From Brevibacterium aurantiacum (GTDB lineage: Bacteria; Actinomycetota; Actinomycetes; Actinomycetales; Brevibacteriaceae), in NCBI RefSeq assembly GCF_007558825.1, contig NZ_VLTK01000020.1, positions 1 to 39,662 of the forward strand: 39,662 nt of DNA. Reading direction: 5' to 3'. Positions 30,957-39,364 of the stretch are shown here, in pieces; the first letter of the stretch is position 1; every line of letters starts with the position of its first letter. Made by a program: the position numbers and the translations under genes. The notes under the pieces were generated by a model. It did no database searches. It was not told where the DNA came from and saw only the letters and a list, made by a program, of their open reading frames with translations.

Positions 30957-31915
30957 CAGCGAGTCACACCTGACGCGGCCGCGGGGCGCAATGCGCTGAC
31001 ATGATGTGAGGCGCTGACTCTAGGTGATGTGATCGTCGGGTCTGACGAAGCGGACGAGGACTCGGCCTCTGCTCGGTAACCGACCGCAGCCTCGGCGAGG
31101 TCCATTCCGGAGACGCTCGAATAGATCGTCGACGCCTCTTCGGCGCTGAGACCCTCAGTCGCGCGATCGAGGACCGCCTGCCCGGTGCGCAGACCGATGA
31201 TCCGATCTGCGAACTCGATGGCCAACTGGACCTGGTGGAGTGAGGCGATGACGGTGAGCTTGTCTTCTTCGGCGATCTGTCGCAGCAGGTTGATCACGTC
31301 GAGGGCTGAGACCGGATCCAGCGAGGCCACCGGTTCATCGGCCAACAGCACTGTGGGGTGCTGCATGAGTGCGCGGGCGATGGCCACGCGCTGCTGCTGA
31401 CCTCCGGAGAGAGTGTCCGCGCGCTGGTAGGCACGATCGGCAAGACCGACACGGTCGAGCTTCTCGATGGCCTCTCGTCGCACGGACTTCGGGTACATCA
31501 TCAGCGAGATGCGCGGCCCCTTGAGCGAGCCGAGCTGCCCGGCGCAGACGTTCTCCAGCACGGACATCGGACCGACGAGGTTGAAGGACTGGAAGATCAC
31601 GCCGATGTTCCGGCGCAGCTCCCGCAGTCCGCGCTTCCCTGTCGAATTCAGGTCTTGGCCCAGGACTCGCACCGTTCCCGAGGTGGGGGTGTGCAGGCCG
31701 TTGATGTGACGCAGGAGCGTCGACTTCCCCGAGCCGGACAGCCCGAGCAGGACTGTGACCCTGCCGGCACGGAATCCGATGTTGACGTCGTCGAGCCCGA
31801 GGACTCCGCCGCCGAAGTCCTTGGTCACGTGGTCGAGTTGGACGGCGTAGATATCGTCGATCTCTCGCTGAAGTTCAGCGGTCTTAGCGCTGCTGGTATT
31901 TCGATGATTGCTCAT
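30956..31915 (-). CDS. phnC: Phosphonate ABC transporter ATPase
   Basis: A 319-residue ATPase. Walker A is GLSGSGKST (about 58-66), the Q-loop GVIFQSFNLVGPMSVLENV is typical of PhnC, the signature is LSGGQQQR (about 170) and Walker B LLADEPVASLDP. The C-terminal 45 residues are a Ser/Ala-rich extension beyond the normal 250-275, with no match I know. It lies 11 bases after phnD and overlaps phnE by one base. Confidence 0.94.
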   Translation of the reverse strand: MSNHRNTSSAKTAELQREIDDIYAVQLDHVTKDFGGGVLGLDDVNIGFRAGRVTVLLGLSGSGKSTLLRHINGLHTPTSGTVRVLGQDLNSTGKRGLRELRRNIGVIFQSFNLVGPMSVLENVCAGQLGSLKGPRISLMMYPKSVRREAIEKLDRVGLADRAYQRADTLSGGQQQRVAIARALMQHPTVLLADEPVASLDPVSALDVINLLRQIAEEDKLTVIASLHQVQLAIEFADRIIGLRTGQAVLDRATEGLSAEEASTIYSSVSGMDLAEAAVGYRAEAESSSASSDPTITSPRVSASHHVSALRPAAASGVTR

Positions 31916-31926
31916 GGGCGTCTCTC

Positions 31927-32868
31927 CTAGCCGACGTTCTTGCAGGCGTCTGCCTGGGTGGCGTCGCAGATGTCTCGGATGGAGTCGAAGTCGGAGTCGT
32001 CGACAGGCTTATAGCCGTATTCGATCTCCTCGGGCAGGACGCAGTCGTCCTCGGAGGAGCAGATGCCGGCATCGACCATGGCCGGAATGTTTGCCTTATC
32101 GCGCAGGACGGTCGTGATCTGCTTGGCCAGTTCAGGATCGAGGGATTCGTTGTTGACGGCGATCGGGTCCTCAGTGATGGGATCGGACTCCCACACCGGT
32201 TCCAGGCTGCCCGCCTTCACCTGCTCGGACTCTTCGAGGGTTCCCAGCATGGTGTCGTGGGCGAAGGCCGCATCGCATTCTCCGGAGTCCAGGGACAACA
32301 GCGAGGCGTCATGACCGCCGGTCAGAATCTGCTTCATGTCCTGCTCCATATCGAGGCCCTCGTCCATGATCCCCTTCATCGGGACGAGGTAACCGGAGGT
32401 GGAGGCCTTGTCGACGAAGCAGACGTTCTTGCCCTTGAGGTCCTTCAGGCCTTTGATGTCCGAGCCCTTCTTGACGTAGGCCAGAGATGTGTAGGCCGGG
32501 GCCTTGTCTGCGTCGTGGGTCGGAGCGGCTGCCGGCTCCATGTCGATGCCTGAGTCCTTGGCGATGACATAGGCGAACGGGCCGAATGAGGCGGCATCGA
32601 TCTGGCCTGCGCGCATCCCCTCGATCACGGCCGCGTAGTCGGAGGCATTCTGGAACTCGACCTTCTTGCCGGTCTCCTCCTCGAGCAGAGCGGTGACGTT
32701 CTCGAAGGTCGACTCCAGTGTGGAGGAGGATTCGGCTGGGACTGCTGCGAAGGTGATGGTGTCGCCGTCGTCGCCGGAGGAGCCGCAGGCGGCGAGCAGT
32801 GGGAGAGCGAGTGCTGCGGCCGTGAGAGAGCGGACGGTGCGGGAACGGAAACGTGGGAACAGGGCCAT
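31927..32868 (-). CDS. phnD: Phosphonate-binding lipoprotein
   Basis: A 313-residue receptor. The signal peptide is FRSRTVRSLTAAALALPLLAAC, with a standard lipobox and lipidated Cys near residue 28. Typical PhnD parts follow: ITFAAVPAESSSTLESTFENVTALLEEETGKKVEF, then SDYAAVIEGMRAGQIDAASFGPFAYVIA and the LVPMKGIMDEGLD helix. The start at 32868 (MALFPRF) is set by the signal peptide and an AAAGGCAGG stretch; an open frame upstream is unsupported. Four extra Cys near the C-terminus (CSSEDDC, CDATQADAC) suggest disulfides in the mature protein. A GntR-type operator lies 67 bases upstream. Confidence 0.92.
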   Translation of the reverse strand: MALFPRFRSRTVRSLTAAALALPLLAACGSSGDDGDTITFAAVPAESSSTLESTFENVTALLEEETGKKVEFQNASDYAAVIEGMRAGQIDAASFGPFAYVIAKDSGIDMEPAAAPTHDADKAPAYTSLAYVKKGSDIKGLKDLKGKNVCFVDKASTSGYLVPMKGIMDEGLDMEQDMKQILTGGHDASLLSLDSGECDAAFAHDTMLGTLEESEQVKAGSLEPVWESDPITEDPIAVNNESLDPELAKQITTVLRDKANIPAMVDAGICSSEDDCVLPEEIEYGYKPVDDSDFDSIRDICDATQADACKNVG

Positions 32869-32934
32869 GTGCGGCCTGCCTTTCGAGTGGTCGGGGTGAT
32901 CGCTTGGTGCCATTCTTCGACAACTCGAAACAAC

Positions 32935-32946
32935 ATGTCTATACAA
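32935..32946. promoter_or_regulatory. HutC/GntR-type operator before phnD
   Basis: ATGTCTATACAA contains GTcTAtAC, an exact match to the GT-N-TA-N-AC form recognised by HutC-type (UTRA) GntR proteins. It lies in the gap between the FAD oxidoreductase gene and phnD. A second, related site occurs at 34181-34192 in the regulator's own control region. Confidence 0.65.
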
Positions 32947-32957
32947 TTCGTGCCTGT

Positions 32958-34142
32958 TCACCGATCGGACATGACAACTTCACCGGCGGTTGGGGTGAGG
33001 GGAGATGAATGCGGCGCAGGTCTCGTCCCCGTCGCGACTGTTTCCCCACCGAGGATGCGGTCCGCGATCCCGAAGGACAGGGTCATCCCGATGCCCGAGG
33101 TGACCACAGCGACCGTCGTCTGCTCATCAGGGCGCTCGAGGATCAGGTTCGTCTCGGTGCTGTCCGCATACCGGCCGAGCCACCGCTGGCGAACGACCGG
33201 CGCGTCGATGCCGAGAATGTTGGTGGCGCGGTTCAGGAGGAGGTCCGCGACGCGCTCGTCGATGAAGGGTTCGGGGCTGAGGTCGTAGGCGTGGGAGTCG
33301 CCGATGAGCAGTCCGTCGGCGATGTCGGTGACCATGAGGTTGGCGATGACATCGACGAGCTCGGGTTCCTGCTGGGCGAGATCCTTGCGCAGAGCCGATG
33401 CCCCGGGCATGGCAGCGAACCCGTCGTAGCGGGCCAGTGAGGTGCCCGTGAGCATGGCGAACCCGGTGGGGGTCTGCTGCGGTCGCTCGATCAGGGACAT
33501 GACGAGGGAGCAGATGCGCACCCCATGTGTCTCGGCGATCCTGGGGAACAGGGAGGTCAGCTGATAGCCGGGACAGACGACGACCTGCTCACCGTGGACA
33601 TCGCCCCGGTTGGTGGACACGGTGCCGCCGGCCACCTCGGTGACGGTGGTGTTCCAGGTGAAACCGACACCTTCACGGGCCAACCAGTCGGCGATTGCGG
33701 GGGCGGCCTCGCGCGGGTCGACCCGCATGTCCAGGGGCAGGTGCGCCCCGCCGATCGCGCCCAGGCTCGGGTTCCCGATGGCCGCAGCCACCTCCTCGGC
33801 GCTGAGCATCGTTGCCTGATCCGGACCACGGTGATCGGCGAACTCCTGGAGGATCAGAAGCTCGGGTTCGGTCATGGCGGGGATGAAGGAACCGGTCTCT
33901 GCGGCCCAGATTCCGGTCGCGGCGGCGACCTCTCGCCAGCCGGCACGAGACTTCATGGCCAGGTCCTGGGCTGCGTCTGCCTGTCCGGTGAAGCACGCGT
34001 GTCCGAAGTTCTGGATGGATGAGCCCACAGGGCGAGCCGAGCGGTCGATGACATGGACCCTGCGGCCCTGCTGGTGTGCGCGGAATGCGGTGGCCAGGCC
34101 CAGGATTCCGGAGCCTACGATGATGAGATCTGATTTCGACAT
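32958..34142 (-). CDS. FAD-dependent oxidoreductase, phosphonate-associated DAO type (HpnW-like)
   Basis: A 394-residue D-amino-acid-oxidase-fold flavoprotein. The FAD loop is IIVGSGILGLATAF (7-20), followed by VIDRSARPVGSSIQNFGHACFTGQ, which I recognise as the pattern of the TIGR03364 family found with phosphonate genes. The C-terminal stretch TSGIGMTLSFGIAD closes the FAD site. DAO-fold enzymes oxidise C-N bonds, so the plausible job is removal of an amino or N-methylated amino group from an aminoalkylphosphonate, giving an aldehyde for the HAD hydrolase. GGGGGA precedes the start. It is the first gene of the leftward block and diverges from the GntR gene. Confidence 0.85.
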   Translation of the reverse strand: MSKSDLIIVGSGILGLATAFRAHQQGRRVHVIDRSARPVGSSIQNFGHACFTGQADAAQDLAMKSRAGWREVAAATGIWAAETGSFIPAMTEPELLILQEFADHRGPDQATMLSAEEVAAAIGNPSLGAIGGAHLPLDMRVDPREAAPAIADWLAREGVGFTWNTTVTEVAGGTVSTNRGDVHGEQVVVCPGYQLTSLFPRIAETHGVRICSLVMSLIERPQQTPTGFAMLTGTSLARYDGFAAMPGASALRKDLAQQEPELVDVIANLMVTDIADGLLIGDSHAYDLSPEPFIDERVADLLLNRATNILGIDAPVVRQRWLGRYADSTETNLILERPDEQTTVAVVTSGIGMTLSFGIADRILGGETVATGTRPAPHSSPLTPTAGEVVMSDR

Positions 34143-34180
34143 TCCCCCATCTTGGTCGCTTTCTGCCGTACGATGACTAC

Positions 34181-34192
34181 ATGTATGTACAA
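34181..34192. promoter_or_regulatory. GntR-type operator between the oxidoreductase and regulator genes
   Basis: ATGTATGTACAA matches the site at 32935-32946 at 9 or 10 of 12 bases and keeps the GT...AC outer pairs; its core is the palindrome TGTATGTACA, apart from the two central bases. It lies 39 bases before the FAD oxidoreductase start and about 155 bases before the regulator start. Confidence 0.6.
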
Positions 34193-34347
34193 GTTTGATG
34201 ATTGTTCATCTGAACGTGATGTCGAAGATCCCGAGGAGCACTCTCGGTTCATTCGGCAGGAATAGGAAGTAGAGGAGAGCCCCGCTCGAACAGCAGCACA
34301 GTTGGAAGCACGTGTCCCCATCCCCGACCCCGACGAGACCAGCACAC

Positions 34348-35115
34348 ATGACTCAGCAGCACACGCGACAGCAGCACGACGAGATCGCACACTACCTGCG
34401 AACGGCGATTCGTGAAGGCTACTTTCAGCCCGGGGACGAACTTCCCTCCGAGGCAGAGCTCACCCGGAAGTTCACCAGCTCCCGCGGCCCGGTTCGACAG
34501 GCGATGTCGACCCTGCGGACCGAAGGGCTGATCTCCTCCGGGAGAGGGCGCCGGACGGTTGTCCTCGACAATGTGCCCACTCAGTCCTTCGACGACATCA
34601 TCTCGTTCTCCCAGTGGTGCCACAACGCCGATATCGTCCCGGGTCAGCGCACACAGTGGGTCACTCGCAGGCCCGCCGAGAAGTCCCTGGCGGCGAGCCT
34701 GCGCATCCCCGACGGTGATCCGGTCGTCTCCGTGTTCCGGCTCCGTCTCATGGATGATGTGCCCACCATGGTCGAGCGTTTGAACTATCCCCTCGAGGTC
34801 GGGCGCCACGTGCTTGCCTTCGACACCGACTCAGGTTCGATCTACCAGGAACTCATCGACCAGGGCGTCGACATCAGCCGAACCTCACGGACCATCGACG
34901 CGATCGGCGCCAACGATGACGACGCCGCACTGCTCGAGGTTCCGGTCGGCACGCCGCTGCTGCGGGTCCGCCGGCGCGCGTTCACAAGCGCCGGCGAACT
35001 GATCGAATCCTCGGACGACCGCTATCTTCCGTGGAAGGCCAGCTTCACGATGAACTCCACCAGGGGCAACCCCAGCTCGATGGCCCTGACATCGACCCAC
35101 CTCGGCGACATCTGA
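34348..35115 (+). CDS. GntR-family regulator with UTRA domain
   Basis: A 255-residue HutC-type regulator. The N-terminal GntR winged helix is HDEIAHYLRTAIREGYFQPGDELPSEAELTRKFTSSRGPVRQAMSTLRTEGLISSGRGRRTVV in segments (about 10-73). The UTRA effector domain follows (about 90-245), with VVSVFRLRLMDDVPTMVERLNYP and the closing RRRAFTSAGELIESSDDRYLP. PhnF, which controls phosphonate operons in other bacteria, has the same build. The start at 34348 is uncertain because no good ribosome site is visible; a GTG at 34312 would add 12 residues. It should repress the divergent phosphonate operon and respond to a phosphonate or product. Confidence 0.88.
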   Translation: MTQQHTRQQHDEIAHYLRTAIREGYFQPGDELPSEAELTRKFTSSRGPVRQAMSTLRTEGLISSGRGRRTVVLDNVPTQSFDDIISFSQWCHNADIVPGQRTQWVTRRPAEKSLAASLRIPDGDPVVSVFRLRLMDDVPTMVERLNYPLEVGRHVLAFDTDSGSIYQELIDQGVDISRTSRTIDAIGANDDDAALLEVPVGTPLLRVRRRAFTSAGELIESSDDRYLPWKASFTMNSTRGNPSSMALTSTHLGDI

Positions 35116-35173
35116 TGGCGAGGTCCTCGGAGTAGGCTGGCAGGACCGAACTGTCAGCTGGAAGGAACCCATC

Positions 35174-36571
35174 ATGGCCGAGCACAACAGTGAAGTCGAT
35201 CAGAGCGAACACGTGGACCTCCTCGTCATCGGGTGGGGCAAGGGCGGAAAGACGCTCGCGGGAACCATGGCCAGGGCGGGTAAGCGTGTCGCCGTCGTTG
35301 AGCGCTCCGATGCCATGATCGGTGGTTCCTGCATCAACATCGCGTGCATCCCGACGAAGATCCTCGTCCACGATGCAGAGAACAAGCGCGACTCCGATGA
35401 CGTCGCCGAGTACTTCGCCAAGGCCGTGAAGCGTCGCGATACCCTGACCGGGGCGATGCGGAAGAAGAACCTCTCCATGCTCGACGATCTTGACTCGGTC
35501 CTCCTGGTCTCCGGCCGAGCCGAGTTCACAGGTGAACGCGAAGTCCTCGTCACCGGCGGCACCGACACCATGACGATCACCGCCGACACCGTCGTCGTCA
35601 ACACCGGCTCGGTTGCAAACATCCCACCGATCGACGGTGCCAAGCTGGGCGGGCGCATCCACGATTCGGAGTCATTGCAGCACGTCACCCCGTTCCCCAA
35701 GCGCCTCGTCATCGTCGGCGGCGGCTACATCGGCCTCGAATTCGGCTCGATGTTCACCCACTTCGGGTCACAGGTCACCGTCCTCGACCACGGGCCCCGC
35801 CCACTGGCCAACGAGGACGACGACGTCGCCGAGGTAGTCGCCGCGGCGCTGGCCGATGATGGGATCACCATCATCAACAATGCCTCGGTGACCGCAGTCA
35901 GCGACGGCACCGAGTCCGCGACCGTCAGCTACGAGATCGATGGAGAGACGAAGACCATCGACGCCGAGGCGGTCCTCCTGGCCGTCGGTCGCAAGCCCGC
36001 CACCACGGACCTGGGCCTCGACAAGGCCGGTATCGAGACGAACGAACGCGGTTTCATCACCGTTGACCAGCACCTGCGTGCCTCAGCCGAGGGTGTGTAC
36101 GCGTTCGGCGATGTCAACGGCGGGCCGATGTTCACCTACATCTCCCTCGACGACAACCGCATCCTGGCAGACCAGCTGCTCGGTGAGGGCAAGCGGTCGA
36201 CGAGGGACCGCGGATCCGTGCCGTACACGATGTTCCTCACCCCACCCGTGGCCCGTGTCGGCCTGAGTGAGAAAGACGCGCGCGAACAGGGCTATGAGAT
36301 CAAGGTCGGAGCGAAGGCGATGGCTGATATAGCAGCAGCACCCCGCGCGAAGATCGAGGGCGACCCCCGCGGCATCGTCAAATTCGTCGTCGACGCGAAG
36401 ACGGACCGCATCCTCGGTGCCGCACTCGTGCACGTGCACTCACAAGAGGTCATCAACACCGTGGCCCTGGCGATGCGCCACGACGTCACCGCCACCGAGC
36501 TGCGCGACACGATCTACACCCACCCCTCGGCGACCGAGGCACTCAATGAAGTGCTCGGAGTGATGAAGTAG
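35174..36571 (+). CDS. Pyridine nucleotide-disulfide oxidoreductase, RclA/HOSCN-reductase-like
   Basis: A 465-residue FAD enzyme of the glutathione-reductase fold. The FAD loop is VIGWGKGGKTLAG (18-30), the redox disulfide Cys53 and Cys58 (GGSCINIACIPTKILVHDAE), the NAD(P) loop VIVGGGYIGLEFGSMF and the C-terminal THPSATEALNEV with the catalytic-type His and Glu. CINIxCIPTKxLVHDA is the form seen in RclA and hypothiocyanous-acid reductases, not in lipoamide dehydrogenase (CLNVGCIPSK) or mercuric reductase. The likely role is defence against reactive chlorine species or hypothiocyanite, or copper reduction as shown for RclA. AAGGAA precedes the start. It stands alone. Confidence 0.85.
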   Translation: MAEHNSEVDQSEHVDLLVIGWGKGGKTLAGTMARAGKRVAVVERSDAMIGGSCINIACIPTKILVHDAENKRDSDDVAEYFAKAVKRRDTLTGAMRKKNLSMLDDLDSVLLVSGRAEFTGEREVLVTGGTDTMTITADTVVVNTGSVANIPPIDGAKLGGRIHDSESLQHVTPFPKRLVIVGGGYIGLEFGSMFTHFGSQVTVLDHGPRPLANEDDDVAEVVAAALADDGITIINNASVTAVSDGTESATVSYEIDGETKTIDAEAVLLAVGRKPATTDLGLDKAGIETNERGFITVDQHLRASAEGVYAFGDVNGGPMFTYISLDDNRILADQLLGEGKRSTRDRGSVPYTMFLTPPVARVGLSEKDAREQGYEIKVGAKAMADIAAAPRAKIEGDPRGIVKFVVDAKTDRILGAALVHVHSQEVINTVALAMRHDVTATELRDTIYTHPSATEALNEVLGVMK

Positions 36572-36626
36572 GAATGCATGGGGGCGCGAAGTCGTCCTGT
36601 CTCAGCGTCAACCGGCGAACCAGGCG

Positions 36627-37925
36627 TCACCCAGCGAACCAGCCGACGAACACCTGAATGGTCACCCAGATGGTGAGAAGTGTCGTCGCCACCAGGATGA
36701 TGTTCTCGAACAGATTGGCCTTGTGCTTGCCGAAATGGCTCGTCTTGTTCGCCAGGATCAGCAGCCCGATGGCCACGAGCGGGACGATGATGGCCTGCAG
36801 CCCGGTGACGAACACAGCCATTTCCACAAATCCCGGCATCCCAGGCACGGACCACAGGATGGGGGAGATGAGGATGAAGAGGCTGAACCATTTGAACAGC
36901 GGATCATCTTCGAACTTGGTGCCGTACTGTTCGCGCCTTGAGGGGAGGATGATGTGCAGGCAGTCGATGATCACCTTCGGGAAGCCGTTGGCGAAGCCGA
37001 TGACGCTGCTGTAGAGAATGCCGAAAGCACCCAAGTAGAAGATGACTCCGCCGAAGGCTCCGAGATGAGTGGTCAGGGCTTGAGAGATGTCATCCAGGCT
37101 TGAGACCTGGATTCCCTGGGGCCTGAGGATCTCGGCACCCACCACCCAGATGGAAAGGCTGATGACGATGGCCGCGGAGATGCCGAAGAGGATGTCATTG
37201 CGCTGCAGCTTCTTGAAGGCAATGCCCTTCCATCCTTTGTCCCGGACGTAATAGGGGTAGAGGAAGTTCGCCATCGAACCCGCTACTGCACCGATGAGGG
37301 ACAAGGCCACGGCGAAGACGCCGAACGCGCCGGTGTTGGCCGGGATTCCGAAGCCGATGGTTCCCTGGACGAGCTCGCCGACATCGGGGACCGAGTAGAT
37401 TGCCAGCCCGAGGAAGACCACCGTCATCATTGCCAGCAGGAGCTTCATGCCCTTTTCGATGGTGTTGTAGACGTTGCGGCCGATGACGAAGATGCTGACC
37501 ACGACGAGAATGCACGACCACAGGAACGGGTTGCCGACAGTGACGATTTTAGCGACCGCCTCACCTGCGCCCTTGATCATGTAGCCATTGAGAAGGTGGC
37601 CGCTGATGAGTGCTGCAATGCCGATCGCCCATGGATAGAACCTCGACACATCGTTATAGCCTTCGACGATCGTCTGGTTCTTGATGTTGAGAACCTGATA
37701 TCTGCCCATGATGTTGACGATGACGAACCTGATGAGAAGAGAGGCGACCAGCAGCCACATCAGGCTGTAGCCGTAATTCGACCCCGACACGGAGGCTGTG
37801 ACCAGGTCACCGGCTCCCATCATGGCGAGGACGGCGATGATTCCGGGACCGAACTCTCGGAGGCTGCCTAAGAACCTTCGCCGCGTGGGCGGAGCTGTGG
37901 TGTGGTTTTCGCTGTTCACTGTCAT
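36627..37925 (-). CDS. Nramp-family transporter with altered metal-binding motifs
   Basis: A 432-residue membrane protein with eleven or so hydrophobic segments in the Nramp (LeuT-like) order. In TM1 the normal DPGN motif is replaced: GPGIIAVLAMMGAGDLVTASVSG, with GAGD at 37-40. In TM6 the usual MPH is MAN (218-220), so the metal-binding Met remains while His and Pro are lost. Canonical Mn/Fe transporters need the Asp and Asn of DPGN. This protein therefore belongs to an Nramp-related branch that may carry another ion, such as Mg or Al, or an organic solute. AGAGGAA precedes the start. It is convergent with the RclA-like gene. Confidence 0.85.
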   Translation of the reverse strand: MTVNSENHTTAPPTRRRFLGSLREFGPGIIAVLAMMGAGDLVTASVSGSNYGYSLMWLLVASLLIRFVIVNIMGRYQVLNIKNQTIVEGYNDVSRFYPWAIGIAALISGHLLNGYMIKGAGEAVAKIVTVGNPFLWSCILVVVSIFVIGRNVYNTIEKGMKLLLAMMTVVFLGLAIYSVPDVGELVQGTIGFGIPANTGAFGVFAVALSLIGAVAGSMANFLYPYYVRDKGWKGIAFKKLQRNDILFGISAAIVISLSIWVVGAEILRPQGIQVSSLDDISQALTTHLGAFGGVIFYLGAFGILYSSVIGFANGFPKVIIDCLHIILPSRREQYGTKFEDDPLFKWFSLFILISPILWSVPGMPGFVEMAVFVTGLQAIIVPLVAIGLLILANKTSHFGKHKANLFENIILVATTLLTIWVTIQVFVGWFAG

Positions 37926-38324
37926 CGTTTCCTCTTTCGGCGTGCAGTCATGAGTCGGTGTCGTGTTTGTCAGGGCATTCGTGTGCCAGCGCCATGTCGA
38001 TATGGTCGGTAGCTGTGGAGGGTGCCCCGGGGGAAGAGGCGAGGGAGTCCGAGGTGTTTAAGGTTCGGCTATGTCCGGTGAATAGCGCTTCTTCACGATG
38101 CCCCCTGCTGTCATATTTCCCGCGCACTTCCGTGTGCTCGGCGAAATGAATGGCTTCAGCCTACGAAGACGTCTGTTGCACTGTCCAAGGTTTTATTAGC
38201 ATGTAATAATGCACGGCGGGTATGAGTCCGATCTCCGAGCTGTCGAGCTCCGGAAGAGAACTCCCTCTAGCCAGTCGCCGTTTCCGTGAATAGGGTGGGC
38301 CCATGGCGCATCCACAGATGTTCG
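37926..38324. other. Intergenic region at the join to plasmid-like sequence
   Basis: No gene is supported over about 400 bases. The left part is the promoter region of the Nramp gene. Around 38160-38215 GC falls sharply, and a 17-bp dyad lies at 38193-38209. To the right the sequence leads into the broken parA. The change from chromosome-like catabolic genes to plasmid-like genes occurs in this stretch; no inverted or direct repeat marking an insertion border was seen. Confidence 0.5.
38193..38209. promoter_or_regulatory. AT-rich dyad TTATTA-N5-TAATAA
   Basis: TTATTA (38193-38198) and TAATAA (38204-38209) pair perfectly around GCATG. The site lies 268 bases before the Nramp start and 116 bases before the parA remnant. 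Such AT-rich dyads can be operators or centromere-like sites of partition systems; the sequence does not decide. Confidence 0.4.
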
Positions 38325-38959
38325 ATGATGACTACTACTCTTGCTGAAGGCAAAGGCGGTAAATCCATACTCGCCATGAGCTTCGCAACCGAGCTTCAGG
38401 GCCGAGGCGTCACTGTCGCAGTCGTCGACGCCGTCCGCACGCTCGGCACCTCTCGACTCTGGGTCGATGATCGCGTCAACGCAGGTCTCCCCTGCTTCTC
38501 GTCGTTAGCGGAGAGGACAACCTCGTCCGATTCATCCAGAGCCTCGTAGGGCAGTACGACCACGACATCGTCGACGTCAAAGACGGGGACACCACCGAAC
38601 TGCGTACTGCCGCCGTTGCCAGCGACCTCCTCGTCGCACCAACATCAGGACAACAGGCCGACCTAGACAGCATCGACCGTCTCTCGACATCTGTCGCGGC
38701 AGCCCGAGATCTCAACCCGGACCTGGACGTCCTCGTTGTCCTCAACCGAGTTTCACCACAAGGCAAGGCCAGCGAAGTCGAAGACGCGAAAGCCTACCTC
38801 TCCGAGTACCCGGAATTCCGTCTTGCAAGTACGGTCCTAGTCACGGCCAAAGCTTGGGACAAAGCCCGATCGGAAGGCAGGGGAGTGGTGGAGATCCCCG
38901 GAAAAGCCAAAGCCGCCATGCAAGTCCTAACAAACGAGATGCTTGGAGACGACCAATGA
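38325..38959 (+). pseudogene. Plasmid-type ParA ATPase, frameshifted and with damaged P-loop
   Basis: The first frame (from 38325) reads TLAEGKGGKSILAMSFATELQGRGVTVAVVDAV, the Walker A and A' region of a ParA. It lacks two residues of the deviant Walker box (KGGxGKS is reduced to KGGKS) and has DAV where DAD is expected. After ARG-like VDDRVNAGLP the frame is lost at the C-run 38489-38492; the next frame resumes at 38492 as LLLVVSGEDNLVRFIQ, DIVDVKDGD, AAVASDLLVAPTSG, LVVLNRVS and ends at 38959. Adding one base in the C-run would join them. Both the frameshift and the P-loop loss point to an inactive gene. It overlaps the start of the small downstream gene, the classic parA-parB coupling. Confidence 0.82.
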
Positions 38960-39285
38960 CGAAGATCAGCCGCCGCAGCCGTGACATTGACCCCAAGGCT
39001 GTCGAGCAATTCGCAGGTGCCGCAGCAGAGAACCCAACTCCGGTGCCTGAGCAATCGACGCCTACTGAGGTGACCCTCGCCCGCCCTGACCTCCCTATGC
39101 ATAGGCAACGAGCAAAGACAGGCACGAAGGGACCAGGCACTAGCTTTCGCTACAACAAAAGCCAAGGCCGACTCCTTGACTACGCGGTCGAGATGGAAGA
39201 CATGAAAAAGCAGGAACTCCTCGAATCCCTCGTCTGGCCAATCCTCGAAGAGAAATACGGGGACCAAGTCCCACTCGACGGTTGA
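38956..39285 (+). CDS. Small ParB-like partition partner, probable DNA-binding protein
   Basis: A 109-residue hydrophilic protein starting in an ATGA overlap with the parA remnant. The first 55 residues are Pro/Ala/Thr-rich and look disordered. The C-terminal part FRYNKSQGRLLDYAVEMEDMKKQELLESLVWPILEE in segments has the strand-helix-helix pattern of small ribbon-helix-helix centromere-binding proteins that pair with plasmid ParA. I infer function from position, size and this pattern; it has no ParB/Srx nuclease motif. With parA broken it is probably no longer part of a working partition system. Confidence 0.65.
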   Translation: MTKISRRSRDIDPKAVEQFAGAAAENPTPVPEQSTPTEVTLARPDLPMHRQRAKTGTKGPGTSFRYNKSQGRLLDYAVEMEDMKKQELLESLVWPILEEKYGDQVPLDG

Positions 39286-39364
39286 GTGGAGATGAAGACG
39301 GTGACCACTGGTTAGGCTTCCCTCCCGATAAGATCCTGGCCCTGAAAGGAAAGGAACTCGGATC

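Noticed and set aside
35174..36571. Mercuric reductase or lipoamide dehydrogenase
   Set aside because: No C-terminal vicinal Cys pair and no HMA domain; the disulfide motif is CINIACIPTK, the RclA form.
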